In this document: positions 8,193-17,257 of the stretch, one piece after another
Position numbering within the stretch: position 1 is the stretch's first letter
Layout of the letters: each line of letters starts with the position of its first letter
NCBI GenBank assembly: GCA_013359135.1
Contig: JABWCN010000023.1
Coordinates: 26,012-88,991 of the forward strand
Direction of reading: 5' to 3'
DNA from: Pseudobdellovibrionaceae bacterium
GTDB taxonomy: Bacteria > Bdellovibrionota > Bdellovibrionia > Bdellovibrionales > Bdellovibrionaceae
Length of the DNA stretch: 62,980 nucleotides
Program-made: the position numbers and the translations under genes
The notes under the pieces: generated by a model
What the model saw: only the letters and a program-made list of their open reading frames with translations
What the model was told of the DNA's origin: nothing
Database searches by the model: none

Positions 8193-10384
8193 ACGACTCT
8201 CCCTAACTCTTGAGGTTTTGTTAATGATTTCCCACGTGCCTTAACTAAATCAAGTGGTTCAATAATCAGCGATGGTCTTCCATCACCAAGTATCGTGCTA
8301 CCACTAAAGCCTTTTAAATTTTGTAATTCAGGACCAAGTTGTTTTATTACCACCTGATATTGCCCTATAATATCATCTACCATGACAGCAAATGGCTCTT
8401 TCCCTGTTCTGATAACAATTGCAATCATATCTTCAATTTTAGCTGACGCTTTTTTACCCATAAGAGAGCCTAAACGATACAATGGTAAATTCTCGCCTCT
8501 TAAAAGCAAAACCTCACCAAGCCCTGTGTTAAATTGAATTTGTCCAGCATCTGGTTTTAAAGATTCATGAACGTGAGACAATGGAATTACATACCTATCA
8601 GAATTTACAGAGACAACCATGCCATCAATAATTGCGAGAGTGAGAGGTAATACGACTTTAAAAGTGGTCCCAACATTTTTCTCGGAAACTATCTGTATTT
8701 CTCCTGATAATTCTTGTATATTAGTTTTTACGACATCCATTCCAACACCACGACCAGAAACATCTGTAACTTGTTCTTTAGTGGAAAAACCCGGAGCAAA
8801 TATCAAGTTCCAGCTTTCATACTCAGTCAACACCTGCCCAGGTTTTAAAATCCCTTTGGAAATAGCTACTTTTTTAAGTTTCTCAGCATCTAATCCACCA
8901 CCATCATCTTTAACTTCGATAACTAACTTTCCACTTTGATGATAAGCATTGAGTTGTACCTCACCTTGCGCTTTTTTACCTTTTGCAATTCTTTGGTCCG
9001 CGGGCTCTATCCCATGATCAACTGAATTTCTAATTAAATGCACCAAAGGGTCATTGATTTTTTCCAAAACAGTTTTATCCAACTCAGTTTCTTCACCCGA
9101 GATTTTAAATAGAATATCTTTATTCAATGCCTGAGCTGTATCTCTAACGATCCTCTGCATCTTCTGAAAAGTAGGTTTCACAGGAACCATTCTTAAATTC
9201 ATAGAAATATCCTGAATTTCTTTTACAACTTTTCCTAGCTGGTGAGCCGTTCTTTTAACAACTAAAGAGGTTGAATCATTTAGTTGCTCTCTAAGAACCG
9301 ATTGTAAAATGACCATTTCTCCAACATAGTTTTGAAGTTTTTCTAAGCGCGATAAGGATACTCGAATGCTCTCATCAACAACTGCAGCTGTTTTAGCAGA
9401 AGTAGCAGGTTGAGGGGTTACTTTGTTTGATTCCTTATTTGCCGGCATTGGCACAACTGTCGCACGATCCCCACTAACTAAAGGTGTTGCCATTGTTGCA
9501 GGAACCTCCGGCTCTGTGGCTTCACTCTTGACGAGTTTTATTTCTGTGGGATTTTTTGCAAGAACCGCTGTCGTTGTTAGCTCTTCAGAATTTGCTGTAT
9601 CCATACTCCCAACAGCTTGAACTTCGCCTGAATGGTTCTTCTTTGCTAAAACATTTTTCTGACTTGGAATTTGATCAGTTAATTTTTTTACTTCACTTAA
9701 AACGTTTTCTAACTCTTCTTGAAAACTAGAATCTTCGTTTGCTTTTAAACTACCCACAGGCTTTGTTGCACTGATATCATTGATATCTATTTCATTAAAT
9801 GCAGAAGCATCCGGTACTGGAGCGGACTCCAGACTTCCCAAGTCTACTGAAGAAAGATTTATCGTTTCTTCTTCCAATGATAGCGGCTGATTTAACTCTA
9901 TTCCTTCTTGTTGCATGATTGCGTCTTCTAAAACCTCAGTAGAAGATTCTGGAACTTCATTTTCGTTAACTTCAGAGACAACACCTGCCGAAGCAAATTG
10001 TCCTTGTTTAGCATTTTCAATCTCATGAATTAAATCTTGAAACTCAAACTGAGCCTCTAGATTTTCTTTAAGTCCACTCACCATTTGTCTTATAAAGTCA
10101 TTACATCGTAACATCAGATTAATCGTCGGAGGTAAAACTTCCATTTCACCATTTTTTAATTTCAACATTAAAGTTTCAAACTCGTGGGTAAAAGCTCCCA
10201 TTTGTTCAAAACCAACTGCTTTTGAGCTTCCTTTTAAGTTATGAGCTAAGCGAAATATTTTATCTAGAACAGCCTTATCTTCTGGATTTGCTTCTAAAGA
10301 AAGAAAGCTCTGTTCCACCTCATCAATGGCTTGCGCTGCTTCATCTAAAAAACCTAATTTCAGTTCCTTTTCAAAATCATCCAC
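8189..10384 (-). CDS. cheA: CheA chemotaxis histidine kinase
   Basis: A 731-residue class II histidine kinase. The HPt (P1) domain is at 1-105 with phospho-acceptor His48 in LAHNLKGSSKAVGFE. A long acidic, Pro/Ala/Thr-rich linker spans about 106-335, and I see no clear CheY-binding P2 domain in it. The dimerisation helices start at about 338 (ESIRVSLSRLEKLQNYVGEM). The ATPase domain has the N box (HLIRNSVDHGIE), DDGGGLD and SGRGVGMDVV, and a CheW-like domain ends the protein. It is the first gene of the operon, with a GTG start 8 nt after GGAG, behind a sigma-28-type promoter. No cheY is present in the window. Confidence 0.97.
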   Translation of the reverse strand: MDDFEKELKLGFLDEAAQAIDEVEQSFLSLEANPEDKAVLDKIFRLAHNLKGSSKAVGFEQMGAFTHEFETLMLKLKNGEMEVLPPTINLMLRCNDFIRQMVSGLKENLEAQFEFQDLIHEIENAKQGQFASAGVVSEVNENEVPESSTEVLEDAIMQQEGIELNQPLSLEEETINLSSVDLGSLESAPVPDASAFNEIDINDISATKPVGSLKANEDSSFQEELENVLSEVKKLTDQIPSQKNVLAKKNHSGEVQAVGSMDTANSEELTTTAVLAKNPTEIKLVKSEATEPEVPATMATPLVSGDRATVVPMPANKESNKVTPQPATSAKTAAVVDESIRVSLSRLEKLQNYVGEMVILQSVLREQLNDSTSLVVKRTAHQLGKVVKEIQDISMNLRMVPVKPTFQKMQRIVRDTAQALNKDILFKISGEETELDKTVLEKINDPLVHLIRNSVDHGIEPADQRIAKGKKAQGEVQLNAYHQSGKLVIEVKDDGGGLDAEKLKKVAISKGILKPGQVLTEYESWNLIFAPGFSTKEQVTDVSGRGVGMDVVKTNIQELSGEIQIVSEKNVGTTFKVVLPLTLAIIDGMVVSVNSDRYVIPLSHVHESLKPDAGQIQFNTGLGEVLLLRGENLPLYRLGSLMGKKASAKIEDMIAIVIRTGKEPFAVMVDDIIGQYQVVIKQLGPELQNLKGFSGSTILGDGRPSLIIEPLDLVKARGKSLTKPQELGRVV

Positions 10385-10718
10385 ACTTACTTCTCCTAAT
10401 CTTGAAATTTAAATCTACATTTGTCTTAGCGGCATTTATTTCATTTTATTTAGAAGCTTTAAGAAATCTTTTAACAAGCCCCCTAACGAGCTAGACCTAC
10501 ATCAAGATCTCATTTCAAAAAAGATGATGAAATCTTCTATTCTGTCTTAAAATCCAGTAATACTGACAATTTATGCCGATTTTAATATTTCTTTTCATCT
10601 CATTTTGAGTCGCTCATATTGAGCTTAAAAAAACCTATTTCTTTCAAGTAGCTAGAGGAATCTCTCTAAATGAGACATGGATTTTATCTTGCACTCTCTT
10701 TTATGTAAGAGGTTGACC
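10385..10718. other. Intergenic region between cheA and a divergent small gene
   Basis: This 334-base stretch has no convincing gene. It holds the sigma-28-type promoter for cheA (10426-10452) and a GCTCA-TAT-TGAGC palindrome at 10612-10624, about 95 nt before the divergent small gene. The palindrome lacks a T-run in the plus direction, so it is more likely an operator than a terminator. Confidence 0.6.
10426..10452 (-). promoter_or_regulatory. Sigma-28 (FliA)-type promoter of the chemotaxis operon
   Basis: On the minus strand the sequence is TAAA (10449-10452), 15 nt, then GCCGCTAA (10426-10433). The FliA consensus is TAAA-N15-GCCGATAA, so this differs at one base with exact spacing. The predicted start lies about 30 nt upstream of the cheA GTG. 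This ties the operon to flagellar class III regulation. Confidence 0.85.
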
Positions 10719-10976
10719 ATGAATAAATCATTATTTATTAAATTATTAACACTTTCCTTTTTAATGTCTCAAATTGTTGCTGCTAATGAAGTTTTTAAAT
10801 TTCATTACACCTTTAACGGAGAAAACCTTGTGGTTAAGCAAGAAGCTAAAGATACTTTTCAAGCAATGAGTGTAGCAGCCAAAACCTGCTTCCAACATTT
10901 CAAAGGAAAACAAAAATTAAGTTCAGATAAAGGACTTGATTTGATCGATACCTGTGCAAATCCAAGGAAAATTTAA
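10719..10976 (+). CDS. Small exported protein of unknown function
   Basis: An 85-residue protein that I start at the ATG at 10719, because AAGAGG lies 6 nt upstream and the next residues form a clean signal peptide (MNKSLFIKLLTLSFLMSQ, cleavage near VAANE). An upstream in-frame ATG at 10677 would bury the signal sequence. The mature part is about 60 residues, basic, with two Cys (TCFQHF and DTCANP) that could form a disulfide. No known domain is recognised. It is divergent from cheA and followed by another small gene. Confidence 0.65.
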   Translation: MNKSLFIKLLTLSFLMSQIVAANEVFKFHYTFNGENLVVKQEAKDTFQAMSVAAKTCFQHFKGKQKLSSDKGLDLIDTCANPRKI

Positions 10977-11044
10977 GTCGTTTACAAATATTATTCTCCA
11001 TGCTAGCTATTTATTGTTGTCATATCGTTTAAGGAGAATTCAAA

Positions 11045-11236
11045 ATGTCACTACTTAAAACTGTTCTAGATTTTTTATTTGGTAAAGATCCAGATATTTT
11101 TGATGAAAAAGGCAATGTTAGCCACAATCTACCTAGAAAAAAATGGGAGTCATGGCATCAAAGAACAAAAATTGATCCCCACCATAACTGGAGATCTCAT
11201 ACCGGTAGAACCGGCAACCTGAACAAGAAAAAATAA
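11045..11236 (+). CDS. Small basic protein of unknown function
   Basis: A 63-residue protein with a good ribosome-binding site (AAGGAG, 8 nt before the ATG). It starts MSLLKTVLDFLFGKDPDIF and continues into a Trp/His/Arg-rich basic tail (KKWESWHQRTKIDPHHNWR). It has no signal peptide and no known domain. The amphipathic N-terminus and charged tail could suit membrane or nucleic-acid contact, but that is a guess. Its stop codon abuts the stop of the convergent mutS gene with no spacer. Confidence 0.6.
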   Translation: MSLLKTVLDFLFGKDPDIFDEKGNVSHNLPRKKWESWHQRTKIDPHHNWRSHTGRTGNLNKKK

Positions 11237-13840
11237 TTATAATAATGACTCTGTATATTCCTTCATTTTATGTAAATGGTTGAGCGCTTGTAAGGGTGTT
11301 GTTCTTGAGATATCTATTTTATTTAACCTCAAGACAATTTCCTTATAGGGAGCTAAAATTTCCTCATCTTTAAAAGCGAAATCGGCCCCAAAACTAGGTC
11401 TATTAATCAAACCATGAGAAGTCGAAGGCTCCAAGAATAATGCCAGCTGCCCTTGCTGGTTTACCGATTTAACCTGAGCCTCTGGGAGTACCTCTTTCCT
11501 TAATGAGGTATCCAAATCTAAAACTTTTTCACTGATTTTGTTTTCAGCTTCCGTTTTCATAGCCAAATATTTTTTTGCCTTCTCAGTTATTGCTATAGGC
11601 ATTCCTGCAAGTTCAGCCACCTGAATTCCATAACTTTTTCCCGCAGCACCAGGTTTTAATAGATGTTGAAACTCAATCCTACTGTTTTTTTCAGAGATAG
11701 CCATATGCCAATTCTTAACTGTCAAAAACTTCCCTTCAAACGCTGTCAATTCATGGTAATGAGTTGCAAATAAAGTATAAGATTTCACCTGTTCCGCAAG
11801 ATATTCAACAATAGCTTCGGCTAGTGACAATCCATCATAAGTAGCAGTTCCCCTGCCTATTTCATCTAGCAAAATAAGGGACCTAGATGTTGCCTCCTTT
11901 AACATCTCCGCAGTTTCTACCATTTCTACCATGAATGTTGATAAGCCCTCGGATAAATTATCACTAGCTCCGATGCGGGTATGAATCGATTCAAGTAAGG
12001 GCAATGAACAACTCGTTGCTGGTACAAAACTCCCGATTTGCCCCAAAATTTGTATCAAAGCCACTTGGCGCATCAAGGTGCTCTTACCAGCCATATTTGG
12101 TCCTGTAATCAACCAGCAGTGATTCTGACCTATTGATAACGAATTAGGAACAAAACGCTCTTTCATAACTTTCTCAACAACGGGATGTCTTCCCATTTCA
12201 ATCTGAATGTCGCCCCCCTCTTTAAAGGTGGGCTTTACATAATTCGATTCTAAAGCTAGCCAGGCAAGACTTGCATAGACATCTATTTCGGCGATCACCT
12301 GCGCTATTTGTAAAAAAATTGAAGTCTTTTGTGTGATCTGAGTCTTAAGCTCTTCAAAATATTGATACTCTAGTTCTCCTCGACGAGTTTGTGCTTGTAG
12401 AACTTTCTTTTCAAGTTCTAACAACTCCTCAGTATAAAATCTCTCAGCATTCGTTAACGTCTGCTTCCTCTTGTACTCTTGAGGAACTTTATCAGAGTGG
12501 GTATTTGTAATTTCAATATAATATCCAAAAACCTGATTATACCTTATTTTCAAAGATCCAATTCCCGTTCTCTCGCGCTCCCTTTGCTCCATTTGACTTA
12601 CAAGTGCTTGGGAATTTGTAGCAAGCTCTATCCACTCATCCAAATCAGCAAATACATTCTTTCGAAATAAGCCGCCTTGTCTTAGACTTAAAGGAGCCTC
12701 CTCGACAAGTTGTAACATCTTATCCTGACAAAAAACTTTTAACTCCGGCAAATCTTGCAATGGGAAACTGTTCAACAAAAATCCAGTTTGTTGAAGAATC
12801 TCTATAATTTCTTCTCCATGAAGTAGCGAGAGTAATAACCCTTGAACATCCCTAACTAAACACTGAGATTGATCCACTTTAGATAATTTTCTCTCGATAT
12901 CTGAAATGTAAACTAAAACTTCACGTATTTTCTTTAACACATGAGGCTTTTCTATAAAAAACTGAATTCGCTCTTGCCTTTGAAGAATAGACATCTTTTC
13001 TGTCAACGGAAAGCGTAACCATGATTTTAGCTTTCGAGAACCAGCAGCCGTTTTGGTTAGATTCACAACATGAAACAAAGAAGAGTCTTCATCTCCACGA
13101 TAACTTTCGAAAATTTCTAAATGTTTTATCGTATTTAGCGAAAGCTGCATCTTTGAGTTTAAGACTCGCTCTGGAAAATCATGACGCTGAGATTGCCACT
13201 GAGGATTTAAGTACTTTAAATACCTAGTTAGAATTTCGCCACCATGATTTCCTTTTTTTAAACCTTCATCGATTGTTGTTAAAGTGATTTTTAATGTTTT
13301 AAGTAATTCTATTTGATTTTCCAGACAAAGAATTTCTGAAATTTCAAAAGCCGAAAGAATTTTTAGAAGCTCTCTATCGTTGTGAAATAAAATTTTAAAG
13401 GTCTCGAAAGTAGAAACTTCATAAAAATAAATCTCTCCTAAATAAACACAAACTATAAAATTAGACTTTGTCGCGTCCAGAGTATCAAAATCAAAAACCA
13501 TACCTGGAGTTAAAATTTTTGTAACTTCCCTCTTAACTATTCCTTTGGCTAGTTTTGGATCCTCTACTTGGTCACAAAGCGCAACCTTCAATCCAAGTCG
13601 TAGCAACTTATTTATAGCTCCAGCCACAGAATGATGAGGCAATCCACACATTGGTGTTTGATCTTGGCTTTTCTTATTTCGTGAAGTTAAAGTTATTCCC
13701 AACAAAGGGGCCGCAGTTTGAGCATCTTCATAGAACAATTCAAAAAAATCCCCCATCCTAAAAAAGACAATTTTGTCAGGATGTTGGTTCTTTACGTCCC
13801 AATATTGTTTCATTAAAGGTGTCAAATTTGTTTTTTCCAT
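11237..13840 (-). CDS. mutS: DNA mismatch repair protein MutS
   Basis: An 867-residue MutS, the normal length for the family. It recognises mismatches and small loops and recruits MutL using ATP. The mismatch-binding N-terminus has the Phe-x-Glu type motif in FFRMGDFFELFYEDA. The ATPase has Walker A (GPNMAGKSTLMRQ), the following ASDNLSEGLSTFMVEM, Walker B (LILLDEIGRGTATYDG) and the TLFATHYHEL switch. The C-terminal dimerisation tail is present. It stands alone on the minus strand, convergent with the small gene at its 3' end and divergent from the EAL gene upstream. Confidence 0.98.
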   Translation of the reverse strand: MEKTNLTPLMKQYWDVKNQHPDKIVFFRMGDFFELFYEDAQTAAPLLGITLTSRNKKSQDQTPMCGLPHHSVAGAINKLLRLGLKVALCDQVEDPKLAKGIVKREVTKILTPGMVFDFDTLDATKSNFIVCVYLGEIYFYEVSTFETFKILFHNDRELLKILSAFEISEILCLENQIELLKTLKITLTTIDEGLKKGNHGGEILTRYLKYLNPQWQSQRHDFPERVLNSKMQLSLNTIKHLEIFESYRGDEDSSLFHVVNLTKTAAGSRKLKSWLRFPLTEKMSILQRQERIQFFIEKPHVLKKIREVLVYISDIERKLSKVDQSQCLVRDVQGLLLSLLHGEEIIEILQQTGFLLNSFPLQDLPELKVFCQDKMLQLVEEAPLSLRQGGLFRKNVFADLDEWIELATNSQALVSQMEQRERERTGIGSLKIRYNQVFGYYIEITNTHSDKVPQEYKRKQTLTNAERFYTEELLELEKKVLQAQTRRGELEYQYFEELKTQITQKTSIFLQIAQVIAEIDVYASLAWLALESNYVKPTFKEGGDIQIEMGRHPVVEKVMKERFVPNSLSIGQNHCWLITGPNMAGKSTLMRQVALIQILGQIGSFVPATSCSLPLLESIHTRIGASDNLSEGLSTFMVEMVETAEMLKEATSRSLILLDEIGRGTATYDGLSLAEAIVEYLAEQVKSYTLFATHYHELTAFEGKFLTVKNWHMAISEKNSRIEFQHLLKPGAAGKSYGIQVAELAGMPIAITEKAKKYLAMKTEAENKISEKVLDLDTSLRKEVLPEAQVKSVNQQGQLALFLEPSTSHGLINRPSFGADFAFKDEEILAPYKEIVLRLNKIDISRTTPLQALNHLHKMKEYTESLL

Positions 13841-13989
13841 AGACCAAAGTTTTAATTAAAAAACCTATAAAGGTTCAAGTTTTTCTTCTTTAAAGAGAAT
13901 CTTTTGTAATTTTCTGCACAGCGCAAACAAAGGGACTAGTTTTATTAAGAAAATTTGATATTTTTAACAGCAGTACCGATAATAACTTT

Positions 13990-15174
13990 GTGTCAAAAGC
14001 ATCCGTTGTTCCCATTCCTGCAAATCAATTAATTTTTTCTCAAGGTGAACTTGGGGATAAGGCTTACATCATTGAAAAAGGCAGGGTTTTAATCTACCTC
14101 ACCAAAGATAATGAAGATTTCCCTCTAAGTATTTTAGGTGAGGGGGAAATTTTTGGCGAAATGGCCATTATCGATAACCAGGTTCGCTCGGCTTCAGCAA
14201 AAACCCTGGATGACTGCAGCCTCCTTGTTGTCACTAAAGATCAACTTTTAGAGCGAGTTCAGTCAGCAGACACCGTAGTAAGACTTCTGCTTAGAGTATT
14301 GCTTAAAAGATTACGTTCACAAAACGATCTGATTGTAGTTCAGCCTAAGAAAAAAATTTTTAATACCCAAAAAGCGCACCAAGAAGACAAACAAGCTGTT
14401 GAAAAAATCAAACTTGAGGCCCGTATCGCCAATGCCTTTGATAATAAAGAATTTGTTATGTTTTATCAGCCAATTTTGGATTTAAAAACAGAAAAAATTG
14501 TAGCTGCTGAAGCTCTGATCCGTTGGTTTCCCCCTACTGGAGAACAAATATCCCCAGCAGTTTTTATGGATGTAGTTGAAAACTCCTCGATGATCATTCC
14601 CTTTGGTAAATGGATCGTAGAAAAATGCTTTAGCGATCTAAAGAAAATTCAACTTTCTCATGCTTTATGTCACGATTTTAGCATCTCCATTAATATCTCT
14701 GGAAAGCAATTCACTCACATTGATTTTATCAATGATGTTGAATCTTTAAGAAAAAGATTAGCACTTGAAGCTCCGAGTATAAAACTCGAAATGACAGAGC
14801 GAGTAATGATGGATGGTAATGTAGCCCTGGACACTCTCCTTCGTTTTGACCAACTAGGTTACAAATTATCGATTGATGATTTTGGAACTGGTTTTTCAAG
14901 CTTACAATACCTTTTTAGGATGCCTCTAGATAACATCAAGATTGATCGTTCTTTTGTGCGAGATATGATGAAAGACGATAAAGCTCTAGCCATTGTTAAA
15001 TCATTGATCTACCTTGCTCAGTCTTTGAGAATGAAAGTTATAGCTGAGGGTATAGAAAAAGAAGAAGAAAAGCATTTACTTAAAGCCCTGGGCGTTGATT
15101 TTGCTCAAGGATTCCTCTTCTCAAAGGCCATTCCCCTTGAAGAACTACTTAAAAAATTAATTCCGTCCTCATAA
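13990..15174 (+). CDS. cNMP-binding domain / EAL c-di-GMP phosphodiesterase
   Basis: A 394-residue cytoplasmic protein. Residues 1-125 are a cyclic-nucleotide-binding (CRP-like sensor) domain, with FGEMAIIDNQVRSASAKT as the phosphate-binding cassette. Residues 140-394 are an EAL domain with the catalytic set visible: EALIRWFPP, NISGKQF, EMTERVM, IDDFGTGFSSLQYL, NIKIDRSFV and AEGIEKEEE. It should therefore be an active c-di-GMP phosphodiesterase, presumably gated by a bound nucleotide. The GTG at 13990 is the only sensible start, and it lacks a clear Shine-Dalgarno. The gene is monocistronic and divergent from mutS. Confidence 0.92.
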   Translation: MSKASVVPIPANQLIFSQGELGDKAYIIEKGRVLIYLTKDNEDFPLSILGEGEIFGEMAIIDNQVRSASAKTLDDCSLLVVTKDQLLERVQSADTVVRLLLRVLLKRLRSQNDLIVVQPKKKIFNTQKAHQEDKQAVEKIKLEARIANAFDNKEFVMFYQPILDLKTEKIVAAEALIRWFPPTGEQISPAVFMDVVENSSMIIPFGKWIVEKCFSDLKKIQLSHALCHDFSISINISGKQFTHIDFINDVESLRKRLALEAPSIKLEMTERVMMDGNVALDTLLRFDQLGYKLSIDDFGTGFSSLQYLFRMPLDNIKIDRSFVRDMMKDDKALAIVKSLIYLAQSLRMKVIAEGIEKEEEKHLLKALGVDFAQGFLFSKAIPLEELLKKLIPSS

Positions 15175-15185
15175 ATTTTTTTCAA

Positions 15186-15217
15186 ACATGATCTAAGTCA
15201 TGTCCTGATCCATATCA
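15186..15217 (+). promoter_or_regulatory. Tandem FNR/CRP-family-like operator boxes
   Basis: TGATccatATCA (15206-15217) matches the FNR/DNR core TGAT-N4-ATCA exactly. A second, imperfect box TGATctaaGTCA (15189-15200) lies 17 bp upstream inside a longer palindrome (15186-15203). They precede the cytochrome genes at 15258-17570, with a TATAAG-like -10 at about 15223. The match is by eye. Confidence 0.5.
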
Positions 15218-15257
15218 TACTTTATAAGTAGAATTCACTATGCAAAAAGGATCTTCT

Positions 15258-16475
15258 ATGCTGTTTGTGATCAGGTTTTTTTTAGGGTTATTTTTATTTT
15301 TTCAAGGACTTGAGCTAAAAGCACGCCCAGAATATGCGGCTAAACATAATTTCGTTAACTGCAATCTCTGTCATTTATCACCCTTCGGCGGTGGCGCTAG
15401 AAATGCCAACGGAAAGCTCTATGGTAGCCATGAATACCCTATCAATAACTTTTCAAAACAAGATTTATTCTCCTTTGATACACGCTTTGAAGGATTTTAC
15501 GGGAAGGGCGCAAAAACGACTCGAGGATTGTATTTCATGACCGCCGACCCAACAGTTAATTTACCATTAACTTTGGGAGACTCTGACCATGTCATAGACC
15601 GCTTTGTATACGGTTTAGGCTTATCTCCAATGGAAGCCGCAAAAAACAAGGAAAGAGAAGCCTATTTTCTACATGATTTTTCCAACAATAATAAAGAAAC
15701 TAAATTCCTTTCACAAATTTTAGTGGGTCGTTTTTTGCTCCCTTTCGGTCTGATGACCGACGAGCACCGTACCTATACCCGTTTACAAACCAGAACCACT
15801 GTTTTTGACTATGATATCGGAGTAGGCTTTGCAGGTAATCCAACCGAATCACTTCACTGGGACTCCTCATTCACGGCTGGTGCTCCAGCTTTAGGGGGGC
15901 AAACTCCTATAATGGATGATAGTCCCTACACTGTGGTGCTCAATTTACGATACAAACCTGGAACTCATCCCGGATTTTTTGGTTTAAGTGCTTTGAACTA
16001 TAGCTCACAAACCCTAAGTTCTTCTCTTGAGGCCTACTCGATTTATAATGTGGTTTCATTTGAAAAGTATTTTGGAAAGCCTGTAAACTGGCAAATTGAG
16101 TTTACTTATGCAAAGGGCTTCACTAATCCCGATGTAAATGCCTATATGGGAAGATTCTTTATCCCAGCTACCGATACCACTTGGATGGAAACGTTAAAAG
16201 AAGCTAAATCTTATGGTTTTTATAGTTTGTGGAATTATGAGCTGACACCTCGTTGGATTTTACAATACAAATTTGACCAACTAGTTCCTGACAATCGCTA
16301 TCAAGCTGATCTCTTTTCTAGAAACTCAGCCGGAGCTAAATGGTTTTTAAATAGCAACATGGATTTAAACTTTCGTTTAGAACAATCAAACTCAACAAGA
16401 CCTGGACTGACAGAAGCTAAAGAAATGCCAACGGTCATAAATGCATTTTTCATACTTCTTCATGGTTGGATTTAA
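15258..16475 (+). CDS. Exported beta-barrel-like protein with an N-terminal haem c motif
   Basis: I start this at the ATG at 15258 because AAAGGA lies about 8 nt upstream; an ATG at 15240 has no such site. The 405-residue product has a signal peptide (MLFVIRFFLGLFLFFQGLEL). Directly after it comes NCNLCHLSPFGGGARNANG, a CxxCH haem-attachment motif. The remaining 350 residues have alternating polar/aromatic strands typical of outer-membrane barrels, ending in Trp-Ile. The gene at 51260 has the same architecture and is an apparent distant paralogue. It leads a three-gene set of cytochrome-like genes. An electron-carrying outer-membrane porin is the simplest reading, but it is an inference. Confidence 0.7.
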   Translation: MLFVIRFFLGLFLFFQGLELKARPEYAAKHNFVNCNLCHLSPFGGGARNANGKLYGSHEYPINNFSKQDLFSFDTRFEGFYGKGAKTTRGLYFMTADPTVNLPLTLGDSDHVIDRFVYGLGLSPMEAAKNKEREAYFLHDFSNNNKETKFLSQILVGRFLLPFGLMTDEHRTYTRLQTRTTVFDYDIGVGFAGNPTESLHWDSSFTAGAPALGGQTPIMDDSPYTVVLNLRYKPGTHPGFFGLSALNYSSQTLSSSLEAYSIYNVVSFEKYFGKPVNWQIEFTYAKGFTNPDVNAYMGRFFIPATDTTWMETLKEAKSYGFYSLWNYELTPRWILQYKFDQLVPDNRYQADLFSRNSAGAKWFLNSNMDLNFRLEQSNSTRPGLTEAKEMPTVINAFFILLHGWI

Positions 16476-16498
16476 ACACAAGATACAAGGACACTCCA

Positions 16499-17257
16499 AT
16501 GAAATCAGCTCATAAACATTTCCTCTTGATAGCTCTGACTTTTCTAATAATCAGTAATATCTCTTGCCGAGGAGGCAAGCACGGTCCACAAACCTCTTAT
16601 GACAATTCAAATCTTGCTACCAAAACGTCTTCCAACACCGCAAATTCAGGCCCAACCTATAACGAACAGATCAAACCTATTTTTGAAAAGGCCTGTATTC
16701 CATGTCATGCTAGTGGATCTCCCAACGGGAATTGGCTAGAATACAAAGTGGTTTATGCAAAGAGGGCTCTCATTAAAAATAGAATTTTCGAAAAGAAAGA
16801 CATGCCCTTTGGTAAGTCCATTTCGGATGAAACTAGAGCCCTTATAGCAAAGTGGGTAGACTCAGGCGCGGCTGAAAAGAGCATTGACACAGAAACTACT
16901 CAAACTCCAACTCCAGCTACAGATAATAAGATAAGTGAAGAGTCTCCTTCCCCAAGTAAAGATTCTACAGATGTAACAACTCAACAACCTCCGTTACTCA
17001 CAGCGGATGCCATGACGTATGTGGATCATGTAAAACCTTTTTTCGAAAAATATTGCAGTGTTTGTCACAATGAAAATTCAGATGTGAGTATGCCAAATTG
17101 GCTTAAATATGACATTGTCGTTCTTAAAAAAGATGCCCTCTTGACTCGACTTATTGTCAAAAAAGATATGCCCATAATCGGAATGCCAGCACCTAGCGAT
17201 GAAGAGAGAGAACTTATTAACCAATGGATTTCAAAAGGAATGAAATATGAAAAATAG
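16499..17257 (+). CDS. Lipoprotein with two duplicated cytochrome c (CxxCH) modules
   Basis: The start at 16499 gives a signal peptide ending in SNISC, a plausible lipobox. The upstream in-frame start at 16466 would overlap the previous gene and bury it. The 252-residue protein contains two copies of a module of about 85 residues: IKPIFEKACIPCHASG...KKDMPFG and VKPFFEKYCSVCHNEN...KKDMPIIG. Each has one CxxCH and a conserved KKDMP Met that could be the distal haem ligand. A Pro/Thr/Ser-rich linker joins them. It lies 23 nt after the barrel gene and overlaps the next cytochrome by 11 bp. It is a likely periplasmic electron carrier held in a membrane leaflet. Confidence 0.8.
   Translation: MKSAHKHFLLIALTFLIISNISCRGGKHGPQTSYDNSNLATKTSSNTANSGPTYNEQIKPIFEKACIPCHASGSPNGNWLEYKVVYAKRALIKNRIFEKKDMPFGKSISDETRALIAKWVDSGAAEKSIDTETTQTPTPATDNKISEESPSPSKDSTDVTTQQPPLLTADAMTYVDHVKPFFEKYCSVCHNENSDVSMPNWLKYDIVVLKKDALLTRLIVKKDMPIIGMPAPSDEERELINQWISKGMKYEK

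Noticed and set aside
10575-10580. GCCGAT as a sigma-28 -10 on the plus strand for the small gene at 10719
   Set aside because: No TAAA at 15 nt upstream, and the distance to the gene is too long.
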